Below, in pieces: positions 1-6,496 of a DNA stretch of 8,157 nucleotides. The stretch's first letter is position 1, and each line of letters starts with the position of its first letter. The position numbers were made by a program, and so were the translations under genes. The notes beneath the pieces were generated by a model. The model did not search any database. It had not been told where the DNA came from and was given only the letters and a program-made list of their open reading frames with translations. Source of the DNA: an uncultured Collinsella sp. (GTDB lineage Bacteria; Actinomycetota; Coriobacteriia; Coriobacteriales; Coriobacteriaceae); assembly GCA_902388545.1 (NCBI GenBank), contig CABMPS010000083.1:1-8157 (forward strand). Reading direction: 5' to 3'.

Positions 1-542
1 TGGGCTTCTCGCTCGGCTGCTCGGGGTGCGTGGTCATCGAACGGCACGCCCGAGCGCCCTGTGTGGCCCAGCATGAACACCTTGGGGTGCTCCAGGGCAT
101 TGATGTACATCTGGGTCGTTTGGGCGAGCGTCGCGCCTTCGGCAAACTGCGGGTTATGCACGCTTGCCACCAAATAATCCAAATTACGCGTCACCAAATC
201 GAACAGCGAATGCTCACGACTATACGAATCGCCGGCGATATCGAGCGAAACGGGAATGTCTTCGCCAAACAAGCTGCCGTCCAGCGAAACGATATCAGCC
301 TCGGCACCACGCAGCACCAGCACGCCGCTCCAAATGCGCGGCCAGATATCCTGGTTAATAAAGAATTGGAAACTGCGCAGGTCATTGGGACAAGGCGTAA
401 CCATCGAGCTTAAATGATCGGCGGAACCGAGCACCTGAAGGCCGCGCTCCGCCGCCCAATAGATGTTCTCCTCGATGGTTGAGTACGCATGCGCAGAGAA
501 CATCGTATGAGTATGAATATCACAAGAAAGAAGGTAGGGCAT
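1..542 (-). CDS. PHP-domain metal-dependent phosphoesterase (YcdX-like), C-terminus cut off by window edge
   Basis: The first 180 residues read from an ATG at 542 and stay open to base 1, so the C-terminus lies outside the window. An AAGGAG ribosome binding site sits just upstream of the start. Metal ligands of the PHP fold are visible in order: H10 and H12 (DIHTHT), H18, H43 (SADH), E81 (RGAEAD), H129 (ASVH) and H160 (LGHTGR). These match the trinuclear-metal site of YcdX-type PHP phosphatases; the last ligands, usually a D-x-H pair, would be in the missing part. Family members are about 240-250 residues long, so roughly 60-70 residues are probably missing. The protein is expected to be a soluble cytoplasmic phosphatase or phosphoesterase, but the substrate cannot be read from sequence. 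A histidinol-phosphatase-like role is a possible alternative. It is codirectional with the upstream aminotransferase, 159 bp away, and has its own candidate -10 box. Family assignment is firm; function is not. Confidence 0.88.
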   Translation of the reverse strand, partial: MPYLLSCDIHTHTMFSAHAYSTIEENIYWAAERGLQVLGSADHLSSMVTPCPNDLRSFQFFINQDIWPRIWSGVLVLRGAEADIVSLDGSLFGEDIPVSLDIAGDSYSREHSLFDLVTRNLDYLVASVHNPQFAEGATLAQTTQMYINALEHPKVFMLGHTGRSGVPFDDHAPRAAEREA

Positions 543-579
543 CGGGTCTCCTTGTCCAGTATGGCCGTCGCGTATATTC

Positions 580-585
580 ATTGTA
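580..585 (-). promoter_or_regulatory. Candidate -10 box for the PHP gene
   Basis: Read on the minus strand this is TACAAT, one mismatch from TATAAT, with 37 bases between it and the ATG at 542. A weak TTACGA lies 17 bp further upstream as a possible -35. The same hexamer recurs upstream of three other genes here. No experiment supports it. Confidence 0.4.
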
Positions 586-642
586 CGCATAGCTTTCGGC
601 AGTCGTAAAACTGCTTCATCCCAATCACACAACGGCATAGAC

Positions 643-673
643 AACGGGGTCTGGCTTAAAACCAAACCCCGTT
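643..673 (-). terminator. Hairpin after the aminotransferase gene, possible terminator
   Basis: An 8-bp stem (AACGGGGT with ACCCCGTT) continues as TGG/CCA after one mismatch and closes on a 7-base loop. It lies 29-59 bases past the aminotransferase stop codon, where a terminator is expected. The downstream side on the minus strand (GTCTATGCCG) has no U-run, so it is an atypical intrinsic terminator at best. The rest of the 543-701 gap shows nothing beyond the PHP promoter region. Confidence 0.45.
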
Positions 674-701
674 TCACGTAAAACATTGTAAGCAGAGCGC
701 T

Positions 702-1892
702 TTACTTTCGACGATATTCGTCGGCCAGCTGCTTCCAGGCAGGCAGCGAGTTGACGATTGTCTCATAGCTCACGCAGTAGCCCAGGCGGAACCAGCCCGG
801 CATGCCAAAGCTATCCGAAGGCACCGCGAGCAGCTCATACTTCTTCGCGCGCTCACAGAACGCATTCGCATCGGACTCCAGCGCTTTCACCCATAGGTAG
901 AACGCGCCATCCGGCTCAACATAGGTGTAGCCGTACTCCGCTAGTGCATCGGTAAGCGCGGTGCGGTTGCGAGCATAGGCCTCGACATCGCTCGGTTCAT
1001 CAATGCAGTCGATGATTACACGCTGGAAGAGCGCCGGTGCACACACGAAGCCCAGCGTACGGGCGGCACCGGCAACGGCGGGCATTAGACGAGCTGCCTG
1101 AGGATTCGTATTGGGAACCAGGATCCACCCGACGCGCTCGCCCGGTAGCGAAAGCGACTTGGAATACGAGTAGCACACGATGGTGTGCTCGTAGATCGAA
1201 GGCACCCAAGGCACCTCGGCGCCATAGACAATCTCGCGATACGGCTCATCAGAGATGAGCATAATCGGATTCTCGGGATCGCGCTGAGCGTTGGCCTCGC
1301 GCAGAACATTGGCCAGTCGCGTCAGCGTGTCGCGTGTATACACGGCACCGGTCGGATTGTTGGGCGAGTCGATGATGACGGCAGCCGTCTTATCGGTAAT
1401 CGCCTTGAGCACGTTACTCACGCTCAGCTGGAACGTATCTTCATCGGCGAGCGCCTCAACACACGTGCAGCCGGCCTTCTCAATCCACACGCGATACTCC
1501 GGAAAGTACGGGGCGATAACAACAACCTCATCGCCCGGGTTCGTAACGGCATTGAGCGTGCAGGTGAGCGAAGCCGCGGCACCCACCGTCATAAAGACGT
1601 CCTTGCCCTCATAGCTCGTGCCAAAGCGACGGTTGAGCGAGTCGGCGACGGCTGCTCGACATTGCGGCAGACCCGGCGCAGGCGTGTATCCATGCAGCTG
1701 GTCGCTCGGCAGCTCCAAGGCCTTCTTAATGGACTCAGCCACGGCGGCAGGTGCCGGAACGCTCGGGTTACCCAGCGAAAAATCGAATACGTTCTCCGCG
1801 CCGATCTGTGCCTTGCGCTCAAGGCCATAGCTAAAGATCTCACGGATGATGGAGCTTTCCGCACCGCGAGCATACATAGTTTCATTGATCAT
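702..1892 (-). CDS. PLP-dependent class I/II aminotransferase
   Basis: This 396-residue fold-type I enzyme transfers amino groups between amino acids and 2-oxo acids using pyridoxal phosphate, in the cytoplasm. Visible signatures are the phosphate-binding GAAAS stretch (105-109), SPNNPTG with the cofactor-contacting Asn (176-182), ISDEPY with D215 and Y218, the Schiff-base lysine K245 in SYSKSLSLPGERVG, and R369 (WFRLG), which should bind the substrate carboxylate. The start chosen is the ATG at 1892, preceded by an AAAGGGG site; this gives the usual family length of about 390-400. An in-frame ATG at 1991 would add 33 residues, but it starts inside the palindromic element, runs through the probable promoter and ribosome binding site, and is rejected. 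It resembles broad aspartate/alanine-type aminotransferases; the amino acid substrate is unknown. It appears monocistronic, with ftsH terminated upstream. Confidence 0.92.
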   Translation of the reverse strand: MINETMYARGAESSIIREIFSYGLERKAQIGAENVFDFSLGNPSVPAPAAVAESIKKALELPSDQLHGYTPAPGLPQCRAAVADSLNRRFGTSYEGKDVFMTVGAAASLTCTLNAVTNPGDEVVVIAPYFPEYRVWIEKAGCTCVEALADEDTFQLSVSNVLKAITDKTAAVIIDSPNNPTGAVYTRDTLTRLANVLREANAQRDPENPIMLISDEPYREIVYGAEVPWVPSIYEHTIVCYSYSKSLSLPGERVGWILVPNTNPQAARLMPAVAGAARTLGFVCAPALFQRVIIDCIDEPSDVEAYARNRTALTDALAEYGYTYVEPDGAFYLWVKALESDANAFCERAKKYELLAVPSDSFGMPGWFRLGYCVSYETIVNSLPAWKQLADEYRRK

Positions 1893-1916
1893 CTGTTCCC
1901 CTTTCGCATAGGCGCT

Positions 1917-1922
1917 ATTGTA
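1917..1922 (-). promoter_or_regulatory. Candidate -10 box for the aminotransferase gene
   Basis: The minus strand reads TACAAT in the context GCGTACAATAG, 24 bases before the ATG at 1892, leaving room for a short leader holding the AAAGGGG ribosome binding site. No good -35 is seen at 16-18 bp. The position agrees with the 1892 start rather than the longer reading frame. Confidence 0.4.
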
Positions 1923-1950
1923 CGCTTTAGCTGAGCAAAGTGCCGCAGCA

Positions 1951-2014
1951 ATGTTGATTGGGGACAGACTTAAATGCGTGAAAACGCTCATTTAAGTCTG
2001 TCCCCAATCAACAT
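1951..2014. repeat. 64-bp near-perfect palindrome, REP/MITE-like
   Basis: Two 26-base arms (1951-1976 and 1989-2014) are exact reverse complements, beginning ATGTTGATTGGGG and carrying the core GGGGACAGACTTAAAT. The central 12 bases continue the fold: CGT (1977-1979) pairs with ACG (1984-1986) around a GAAA loop, with a two-base bulge at 1987-1988. It lies between the ftsH terminator and the aminotransferase promoter and codes for nothing plausible. Palindromes with a GGGGACAGAC-type core are reminiscent of REP-type sequences mobilised by Y1/IS200-like transposases; that link is from memory and not shown here. No transposase or target-site duplication is evident. It could also act as a transcriptional insulator. 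The structure is certain; its nature is inferred. Confidence 0.8.
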
Positions 2015-2020
2015 ATCGCT

Positions 2021-2059
2021 CAAAAGAAAAGCCTCCACAGGTTTCCCCGCAGAGGCTTT
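2021..2059 (-). terminator. Rho-independent terminator of ftsH
   Basis: On the minus strand, 11 bases after the ftsH stop codon, a 14-bp stem (2046-2059 with 2028-2041, including three G-U pairs) closes on a GAAA tetraloop and is followed by TTTTCTTTTG. The stem base is AAAGCCTC/GAGGCTTT. This is a textbook intrinsic terminator and should end the tilS-hpt-ftsH transcript. Confidence 0.9.
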
Positions 2060-2070
2060 CGCTACAAGAA

Positions 2071-4209
2071 CTATTTGTCGGCGTCGGTGTTGCCGTCAGC
2101 GTTGGCAGCATTGCCATCACCGGCATCATCGGATGCGGCTTCGGCATCCTCCTGCATGGCCGCCTGCGCAAAGGCCGCGGCATCAGCCGCCAGCTCTTCC
2201 TCGCTCATACGAGGCGCGCGCTTCTTGGTCGGCATGCCGGCCGCCTTGGCATTGCGCTCCTCCTTGGCCGCCAGGATTTCGCCCTCGCGCTCAAGGTAGG
2301 CGTCCCACTCGTTATCGAGCAGGGCATTCACGGCATCGCCCTCGACAGTCTCGCGCTCAAGCAGCACCTTCGCCATCAGATCGAGCTGATCGCGACGGGC
2401 GTCCAGGATCTCGACCGCACGACGATGGGCCTCACGCATAATGCGCTGAACCTCGATATCGATGCGGCGCGCCGTCTCCTCGGAGTAATCCTGGTGATCG
2501 GCGTAATCGCGACCAAGGAATACCTGATGCTGCGCCTCACCAAACACTTGCGTACCCAGTTCCTCGCTCATGCCCAGGCGCGTGACCATCTCGCGCGCCA
2601 TCTTGGTCGCGCGCTCCAGATCGTTGCTCGCGCCCGACGTGATGTCGTCGCACATGAGCTCCTCGGCAACGCGACCGCCCAAGAACACGGCGAGCTCGTC
2701 GAGCATCTCGTTCTTGGTCTTGAGGAAGTGATCCTCCTGCGGAAGCTGCAGTGTGTAGCCCAGGGCCTGACCGCGGCTGACGATCGAGATCTTATGAACC
2801 GGATCGGAGTGCTCCAGGATGTGGCCCACCAAAGCGTGACCGCCCTCATGGTAGGCAATCGTGGTGCGCTCGGCCTCGGTCATCACGCGACCCTTGCGTT
2901 GCGGTCCGGCAATCACGCGCTCCATCGACTCCTCGACCTCGTCCATCGAGATCACGGAACGATGACGGCGAGCGGCCAGCAACGCAGACTCGTTGAGCAG
3001 GTTCGCCAAATCGGCACCAGTAAAGCCAACGGTCATCTGGGCGAGCTTCTCAAACTTAACGTCCTCGTCCATCGGCTTGTTCTCGGCATGCACGCGCAAG
3101 ATCTGCTCGCGGCCCTTCACGTCCGGACGGTCGACCGTAACTTGACGATCAAAACGACCGGGGCGCAGCAATGCCGGGTCCAGAATATCGGGGCGGTTGG
3201 TCGCGGCGATCAGGATGACCGACTCGCTTTCCTCAAAACCGTCCATCTCGACCAGCAGCTGGTTGAGCGTCTGCTCGCGCTCGTCGTGGCCGCCGCCCAA
3301 ACCGGCTCCGCGCTGACGTCCCACGGCATCGATCTCGTCAATAAAGATGATTGACGGAGCCTGAGACTTGGCCTCCTTAAAGAGGTCACGCACACGGCTG
3401 GCGCCGACACCCACGAACATCTCGACAAAGTCGGAACCCGAGATGCTAAAGAACGGCACGCCCGCCTCGCCGGCAACGGCCTTGGCCAGCAACGTTTTAC
3501 CGGTGCCCGGAGGGCCCACCAGCAACACGCCACGCGGGATCTTGGCGCCCAGCTTGCGATAGCGATCCGGATCGCTCAAAAAGTCACGGATCTCCTCGAG
3601 CTCCTCGACTGCCTCGTCCACGCCGGCAACGTCCTCGAACTTGACCTTGGGACGCGTAGCCTCGTTGGTCTTGGCATTGGTCTTGCCAAACTGCATGTTC
3701 CTATTATTGGCGCCCATCATCTGGCGCATAAAGTAGAACATGATGGCGATCAGGGCAATCGTCGGCAGCACACTCATCGCCAAGTCGCCCCAAAAATCGG
3801 GGTCGTTGGTGTTGACGATGTACTTGGTGTCGGGGTGCTCCGCCATAAGCTCGGCAAGCGAATCGGAGCCGACATAGGTCGAGGAGAAGCTCTTGAGCTC
3901 GCTCGTATCACCCTTGTCCTTTTTCGTCTTCCAGTAATGACCCGCCACGCTTCCGTCTTGAACCGTATAGGTCAAATCTTCGACGCGATCCTGCTTAATG
4001 GCGCTCACCATCTCGCTCGTCGCGAGCTTAACGGTATTGCTGGAGCTGGCAAAGCCGGAGCCCATGTTAAAGAAGGCGTAGCCCAGAAGCGCGCAAGCCA
4101 AAATAAAATACAGCCAGCCCGTACGCGTGGGCTTCTTGCCTCCGGGCATCCCCGGGATCTTAGGCTCCCGGGGAGTCTGGGAATTGTTATCGTTACGGTC
4201 GTCGGGCAT
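2071..4209 (-). CDS. ftsH: ATP-dependent zinc metalloprotease FtsH
   Basis: This is a 712-residue membrane-anchored AAA+ protease that forms hexamers and degrades misfolded membrane proteins and short-lived cytosolic proteins. The order is: a short polar N-terminus, membrane segment about 31-48, an extracytoplasmic domain about 50-142, membrane segment about 143-163, the AAA module and the peptidase. Key motifs are Walker A GPPGTGKT (232-239), pore loop MFVG (F265), Walker B IIFIDE (287-292), the second region of homology with arginine fingers R349 and R352, zinc site HEGGH (454-458) and a likely third zinc ligand D530 (SGASND). From about 660 the tail is rich in Ala, Asp, Glu and Asn, low-complexity and probably disordered. 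The ATG at 4209 follows the hpt stop after one base. Its GGAGG lies inside the end of hpt with 12 bases of spacing, longer than usual, so translational coupling is likely. All catalytic residues are present. Confidence 0.98.
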   Translation of the reverse strand: MPDDRNDNNSQTPREPKIPGMPGGKKPTRTGWLYFILACALLGYAFFNMGSGFASSSNTVKLATSEMVSAIKQDRVEDLTYTVQDGSVAGHYWKTKKDKGDTSELKSFSSTYVGSDSLAELMAEHPDTKYIVNTNDPDFWGDLAMSVLPTIALIAIMFYFMRQMMGANNRNMQFGKTNAKTNEATRPKVKFEDVAGVDEAVEELEEIRDFLSDPDRYRKLGAKIPRGVLLVGPPGTGKTLLAKAVAGEAGVPFFSISGSDFVEMFVGVGASRVRDLFKEAKSQAPSIIFIDEIDAVGRQRGAGLGGGHDEREQTLNQLLVEMDGFEESESVILIAATNRPDILDPALLRPGRFDRQVTVDRPDVKGREQILRVHAENKPMDEDVKFEKLAQMTVGFTGADLANLLNESALLAARRHRSVISMDEVEESMERVIAGPQRKGRVMTEAERTTIAYHEGGHALVGHILEHSDPVHKISIVSRGQALGYTLQLPQEDHFLKTKNEMLDELAVFLGGRVAEELMCDDITSGASNDLERATKMAREMVTRLGMSEELGTQVFGEAQHQVFLGRDYADHQDYSEETARRIDIEVQRIMREAHRRAVEILDARRDQLDLMAKVLLERETVEGDAVNALLDNEWDAYLEREGEILAAKEERNAKAAGMPTKKRAPRMSEEELAADAAAFAQAAMQEDAEAASDDAGDGNAANADGNTDADK
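4149..4174 (-). other. GC-rich hairpin within the first codons of ftsH
   Basis: Arms TCCCCGGGA (4166-4174 on the minus strand) and TCCCGGGGA (4149-4157) are perfect 9-bp complements around an 8-base spacer. They span about nucleotides 36-61 of the ftsH coding region (residues T12-M21, [10 protein letters not shown]). A stem this stable soon after the start codon could slow early translation. It may equally be a by-product of Pro/Gly codons in GC-rich DNA. Confidence 0.5.
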
Positions 4210-4210
4210 C

Positions 4211-4759
4211 TTACGAATAAACCTCCGGTTTCAAAATGCCCAGATACGGAAGGTTGCGATAGCGCTCGGCATAGTCGAGGCCGTAGCCCACCACAAAGGC
4301 ATCGGGGCAATGGGTTCCAACATACTTGGGCGTGACGGCCGAGGTACGGTCCTCAACGTCCTTCCACAGGAAGGCGGCAACCTCCAGCGAGGCGGGCTTG
4401 CGGCTCTCGAGGTTCTTCATCAGATACTTGAGCGTCAGGCCCGAGTCCAGAATGTCCTCGACGATCAGCACGTCGCGACCGCGGATGTCGATATCCAGGT
4501 CCTTAATGATACGCACGATGCCCGAGGACTTCACACCGTCGCCATAGCTCGAAACAGCCATGAAATCGATGTTGGTCGGCAGCTCGATCTTGCGCATCAG
4601 GTCGCCCATAAAGACCACGGCGCCGCGCAGGACCGCAATCAGCACCAGATCCTTACCCGCGTAGTCGCGAGTAATCTGCTCGCCTAGGCGAGAGACGATA
4701 CCGTCGATATCCTCCTGCGTAAACAGAACCTTCTCGATATCCGGATGTTGAGAAGCCAT
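4211..4759 (-). CDS. hpt: Hypoxanthine(-guanine) phosphoribosyltransferase
   Basis: This 182-residue soluble enzyme converts hypoxanthine or guanine plus PRPP to IMP or GMP and pyrophosphate in purine salvage. The type I PRTase fold is shown by the VLRGA loop (43-47, pyrophosphate contact), the SSYG flexible loop (70-73), the PRPP signature VEDILDSGLT (100-109) with acidic pair E101/D102 and catalytic base D105, K133 for the purine 6-oxo group, and the C-terminal FVVGYGLDYAERYRNLPYLG block typical of bacterial Hpt. Length matches the family (about 175-190). The ATG at 4759 has an AAAGGG site upstream. It lies between tilS and ftsH, as in Bacillus and many other Gram-positive bacteria, one base before ftsH. 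The 147-bp gap from tilS holds a candidate promoter, so hpt-ftsH may be transcribed both alone and with tilS. Substrate preference between hypoxanthine and guanine is not resolved. Confidence 0.97.
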   Translation of the reverse strand: MASQHPDIEKVLFTQEDIDGIVSRLGEQITRDYAGKDLVLIAVLRGAVVFMGDLMRKIELPTNIDFMAVSSYGDGVKSSGIVRIIKDLDIDIRGRDVLIVEDILDSGLTLKYLMKNLESRKPASLEVAAFLWKDVEDRTSAVTPKYVGTHCPDAFVVGYGLDYAERYRNLPYLGILKPEVYS

Positions 4760-4815
4760 GACAACCCTTTCTTGTGCTTATCGCCCACGCACCGCCGCAT
4801 GGACGCGAACTACAC

Positions 4816-4824
4816 ATTCTAGCA
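4816..4824 (-). promoter_or_regulatory. Candidate extended -10 promoter for hpt-ftsH
   Basis: The minus strand reads TGCTAGAAT: a TGn extension plus TAGAAT, one mismatch from TATAAT. A start about 50 bases upstream of the hpt ATG would result. No clear -35 is seen, which the TGn extension could offset. The tilS-hpt gap (4760-4906) also holds an 8-bp palindrome GCACGTGC (4846-4853) and a 7-bp inverted repeat over the tilS stop (4888-4894 with 4906-4912) that lacks a U-run and is not a convincing terminator. Confidence 0.4.
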
Positions 4825-4906
4825 GCGCACGGGGTATATTTACCAGCACGTGCGCCATCAGCGCGGGAATACCGTCAACGTCGCACAGAATAGCTGGCGC
4901 GAAGCG

Positions 4907-6448
4907 CTATTCCGCATCGACCACACGAAGCAGATATGCCACGCGCGTTGCGGCCGTGCATTTAAAACGCTCGTCCGCGCGAACGCCCGCGACCCATACT
5001 ACGGCACCTCCCGGAGCCGTTCTTACCACGGGTACGCCAGAGCGGTCTGAAACAGGAATGCGCGCCTCGTTCAACAGGTCTGACACTTTCTTGCTTCGGC
5101 CGTTCATCCCCAACGGGCACATCACGTCTCCCGGCACAGGGCTATCCACCCACAGGCGCGCCGATCGTGCCTCGGTGGGAATCTCCCCGCGCGAGCCGGC
5201 TAACATCCGCTCGCTATCGCGGTCGGCAAACCCCAGGGCCGCCGCATCCACCAAGGCCGCAACCTTTCCGGCAGCAGCAAGCTCGCGGGCACGGTGCACG
5301 ATATCGCACCCCGGCTCCACAGCCATCGGCTCCGCTGCCAGCATATGCCCCGCCCCCAGCGGCAGACGACCGGGAACGGAGATCCAATCGGCCACTAAAC
5401 CCTCGCGCGCCGCCGGGGCCTTGAACGCCAGCGTGCCAAACTCCACACGGGCATCAATTCCCGCAGGAAGCGTAACCGAGCCCGAGCCCGCAGCGACGCA
5501 GGCGAGCACGCGCTCCACGTGCCGCATCTCCGGTCGCGCGTCGGGATCGATGCGCTTAATCGCCAATCGCACGATACGCCGTGCAATCACAACCTCAGCG
5601 GCGGCAAGACGGCGCGCATCGAGCACAAGTGCGCCCGCCGCTTCCTTGCGCAGGCAGCTTCGAAACGCCTGTGCCGAAAGCTGGGAAAGAAAGGCGTCTT
5701 CGTCGCCCAGAATTTCGCAAGCGGCGCCAATCGTCTTACAGACGCTCGCGTTGCGCTGTGCCACCACCGGCATCACCCGATGGCGTACATAGTTGCGCAG
5801 GTACGAAACGTCCTCGTTGCTTTCATCTTCCCGCCATGGCTGACCGTGCACCTGCAGATAGCTCACGAGCTCATCGTGCGTGAGGTCGAGCAAGGGGCGA
5901 ACCACAATGTTCCGACGGCGCGGAATGCTCGATAGACCCGCGGGACCCGACCCTTTAATGGCATTCATCAAAAATGTTTCCGCGCGGTCCGACGAAGTAT
6001 GCGCGGTACAGATACGAGCCGCCGTCCGCGGTGCGCCCGATTCGGCACAAAGTTCGCGAACATATCTCCGTGCCGCGGCATAGCGCACCTCGCGAGCCGC
6101 AGCCTCGATATTGCCCGATTCGTCATCAAAATAGGCATGCTCAACACACAGCGGCAAGCCGTATTGCGCGCACAGGTCACGTACAAAGGCCTCGTCGCCA
6201 TCGGATGCCTCCCCGCGCAGATGATGGTTTACATGCAGCACGTGCAATCGCTCGCGCGCAATGGGAGCGACGCCGCGCCCGTCCTGGATATCCAGCTTTG
6301 ATGTGCAAGCCATAAGGAGCAGCGCCGTCGAGTCCGCACCGCCTGATACCATGAGCACTACGGGGGCAGCGGCCTGCCGCGTTGCCAGGACGCTCTTATC
6401 CGTCCTCGGCGCGGCATGATGTCCATAGTGCTGAGATACCGTTGGCAT
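4907..6448 (-). CDS. tilS: tRNA(Ile)-lysidine synthase TilS
   Basis: TilS joins lysine to C34 of tRNA-Ile(CAU) using ATP, which switches the anticodon from AUG to AUA decoding; it is usually essential. The 513-residue protein starts with an N-type ATP pyrophosphatase domain: the PP-loop SGGADS (35-40), HVNHHLRGE (72-80), and the TAHTSSDRAETFLMN block (148-162), where families commonly have D-D-Q-A-E-T, so here R155 replaces Gln and S153 replaces Asp. Next come the RPLLDLT segment (184-190) and W-R-E-D-x-SN-x-D (205-213) with RNYVRHRVMP. The C-terminal substrate-binding domain has PLGMNGRSKKVSDLL (445-459) and GVPVV (471-475). The middle (about 250-430) is poorly conserved and Ala-rich. The ATG at 6448 has a strong AGGAGG. 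It heads the hpt-ftsH cluster and is divergent from the MBL hydrolase gene. Length is in the range for long-form TilS. Confidence 0.95.
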   Translation of the reverse strand: MPTVSQHYGHHAAPRTDKSVLATRQAAAPVVLMVSGGADSTALLLMACTSKLDIQDGRGVAPIARERLHVLHVNHHLRGEASDGDEAFVRDLCAQYGLPLCVEHAYFDDESGNIEAAAREVRYAAARRYVRELCAESGAPRTAARICTAHTSSDRAETFLMNAIKGSGPAGLSSIPRRRNIVVRPLLDLTHDELVSYLQVHGQPWREDESNEDVSYLRNYVRHRVMPVVAQRNASVCKTIGAACEILGDEDAFLSQLSAQAFRSCLRKEAAGALVLDARRLAAAEVVIARRIVRLAIKRIDPDARPEMRHVERVLACVAAGSGSVTLPAGIDARVEFGTLAFKAPAAREGLVADWISVPGRLPLGAGHMLAAEPMAVEPGCDIVHRARELAAAGKVAALVDAAALGFADRDSERMLAGSRGEIPTEARSARLWVDSPVPGDVMCPLGMNGRSKKVSDLLNEARIPVSDRSGVPVVRTAPGGAVVWVAGVRADERFKCTAATRVAYLLRVVDAE

Positions 6449-6476
6449 TCGCTTCCTCCTCTATTCGTCCGCACTC

Positions 6477-6482
6477 ATTGTA
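6477..6482 (-). promoter_or_regulatory. Candidate -10 box for tilS
   Basis: The minus strand reads TACAAT, 28 bases upstream of the tilS ATG, giving a short leader that holds AGGAGG. No good -35 is seen at 16-18 bp; that stretch lies inside the start of the divergent gene. Confidence 0.4.
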
Positions 6483-6486
6483 TCCT
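6481..6486 (+). promoter_or_regulatory. Weak candidate -10 box for the MBL hydrolase gene
   Basis: TATCCT lies 10 bases before the ATG at 6497 and overlaps the tilS -10 box on the other strand. If used, the transcript would start only about four bases before the ATG and be nearly leaderless, which would fit the lack of a good Shine-Dalgarno there. The matches are weak. Confidence 0.2.
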
Positions 6487-6496
6487 TTGGAATCTT

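Noticed and set aside
30..413. Plus-strand open frame (127 codons) at the left edge
   Set aside because: The minus strand here encodes the PHP protein with a full set of metal ligands; this frame is its shadow.
1185..1934. Plus-strand open frame (249 codons) opposite the aminotransferase
   Set aside because: It is antisense to intact catalytic motifs of the aminotransferase and shows no recognisable domain.
2425..3354. Plus-strand open frame (309 codons) opposite ftsH
   Set aside because: It mirrors the AAA and protease core of FtsH; the composition is a codon shadow and there is no ribosome binding site or known domain.
4888..4912. Inverted repeat GAATAGC/GCTATTC over the tilS stop as a terminator
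   Set aside because: The stem is short, the loop is 11 bases and no U-run follows on the minus strand.
4758..5792. Long plus-strand open frame (344 codons) opposite the hpt-tilS junction and tilS
   Set aside because: It is antisense to well-supported TilS, is low-complexity (Ser/Arg/Ala/Thr-rich), has no family motif, and arises easily opposite GC-rich genes.
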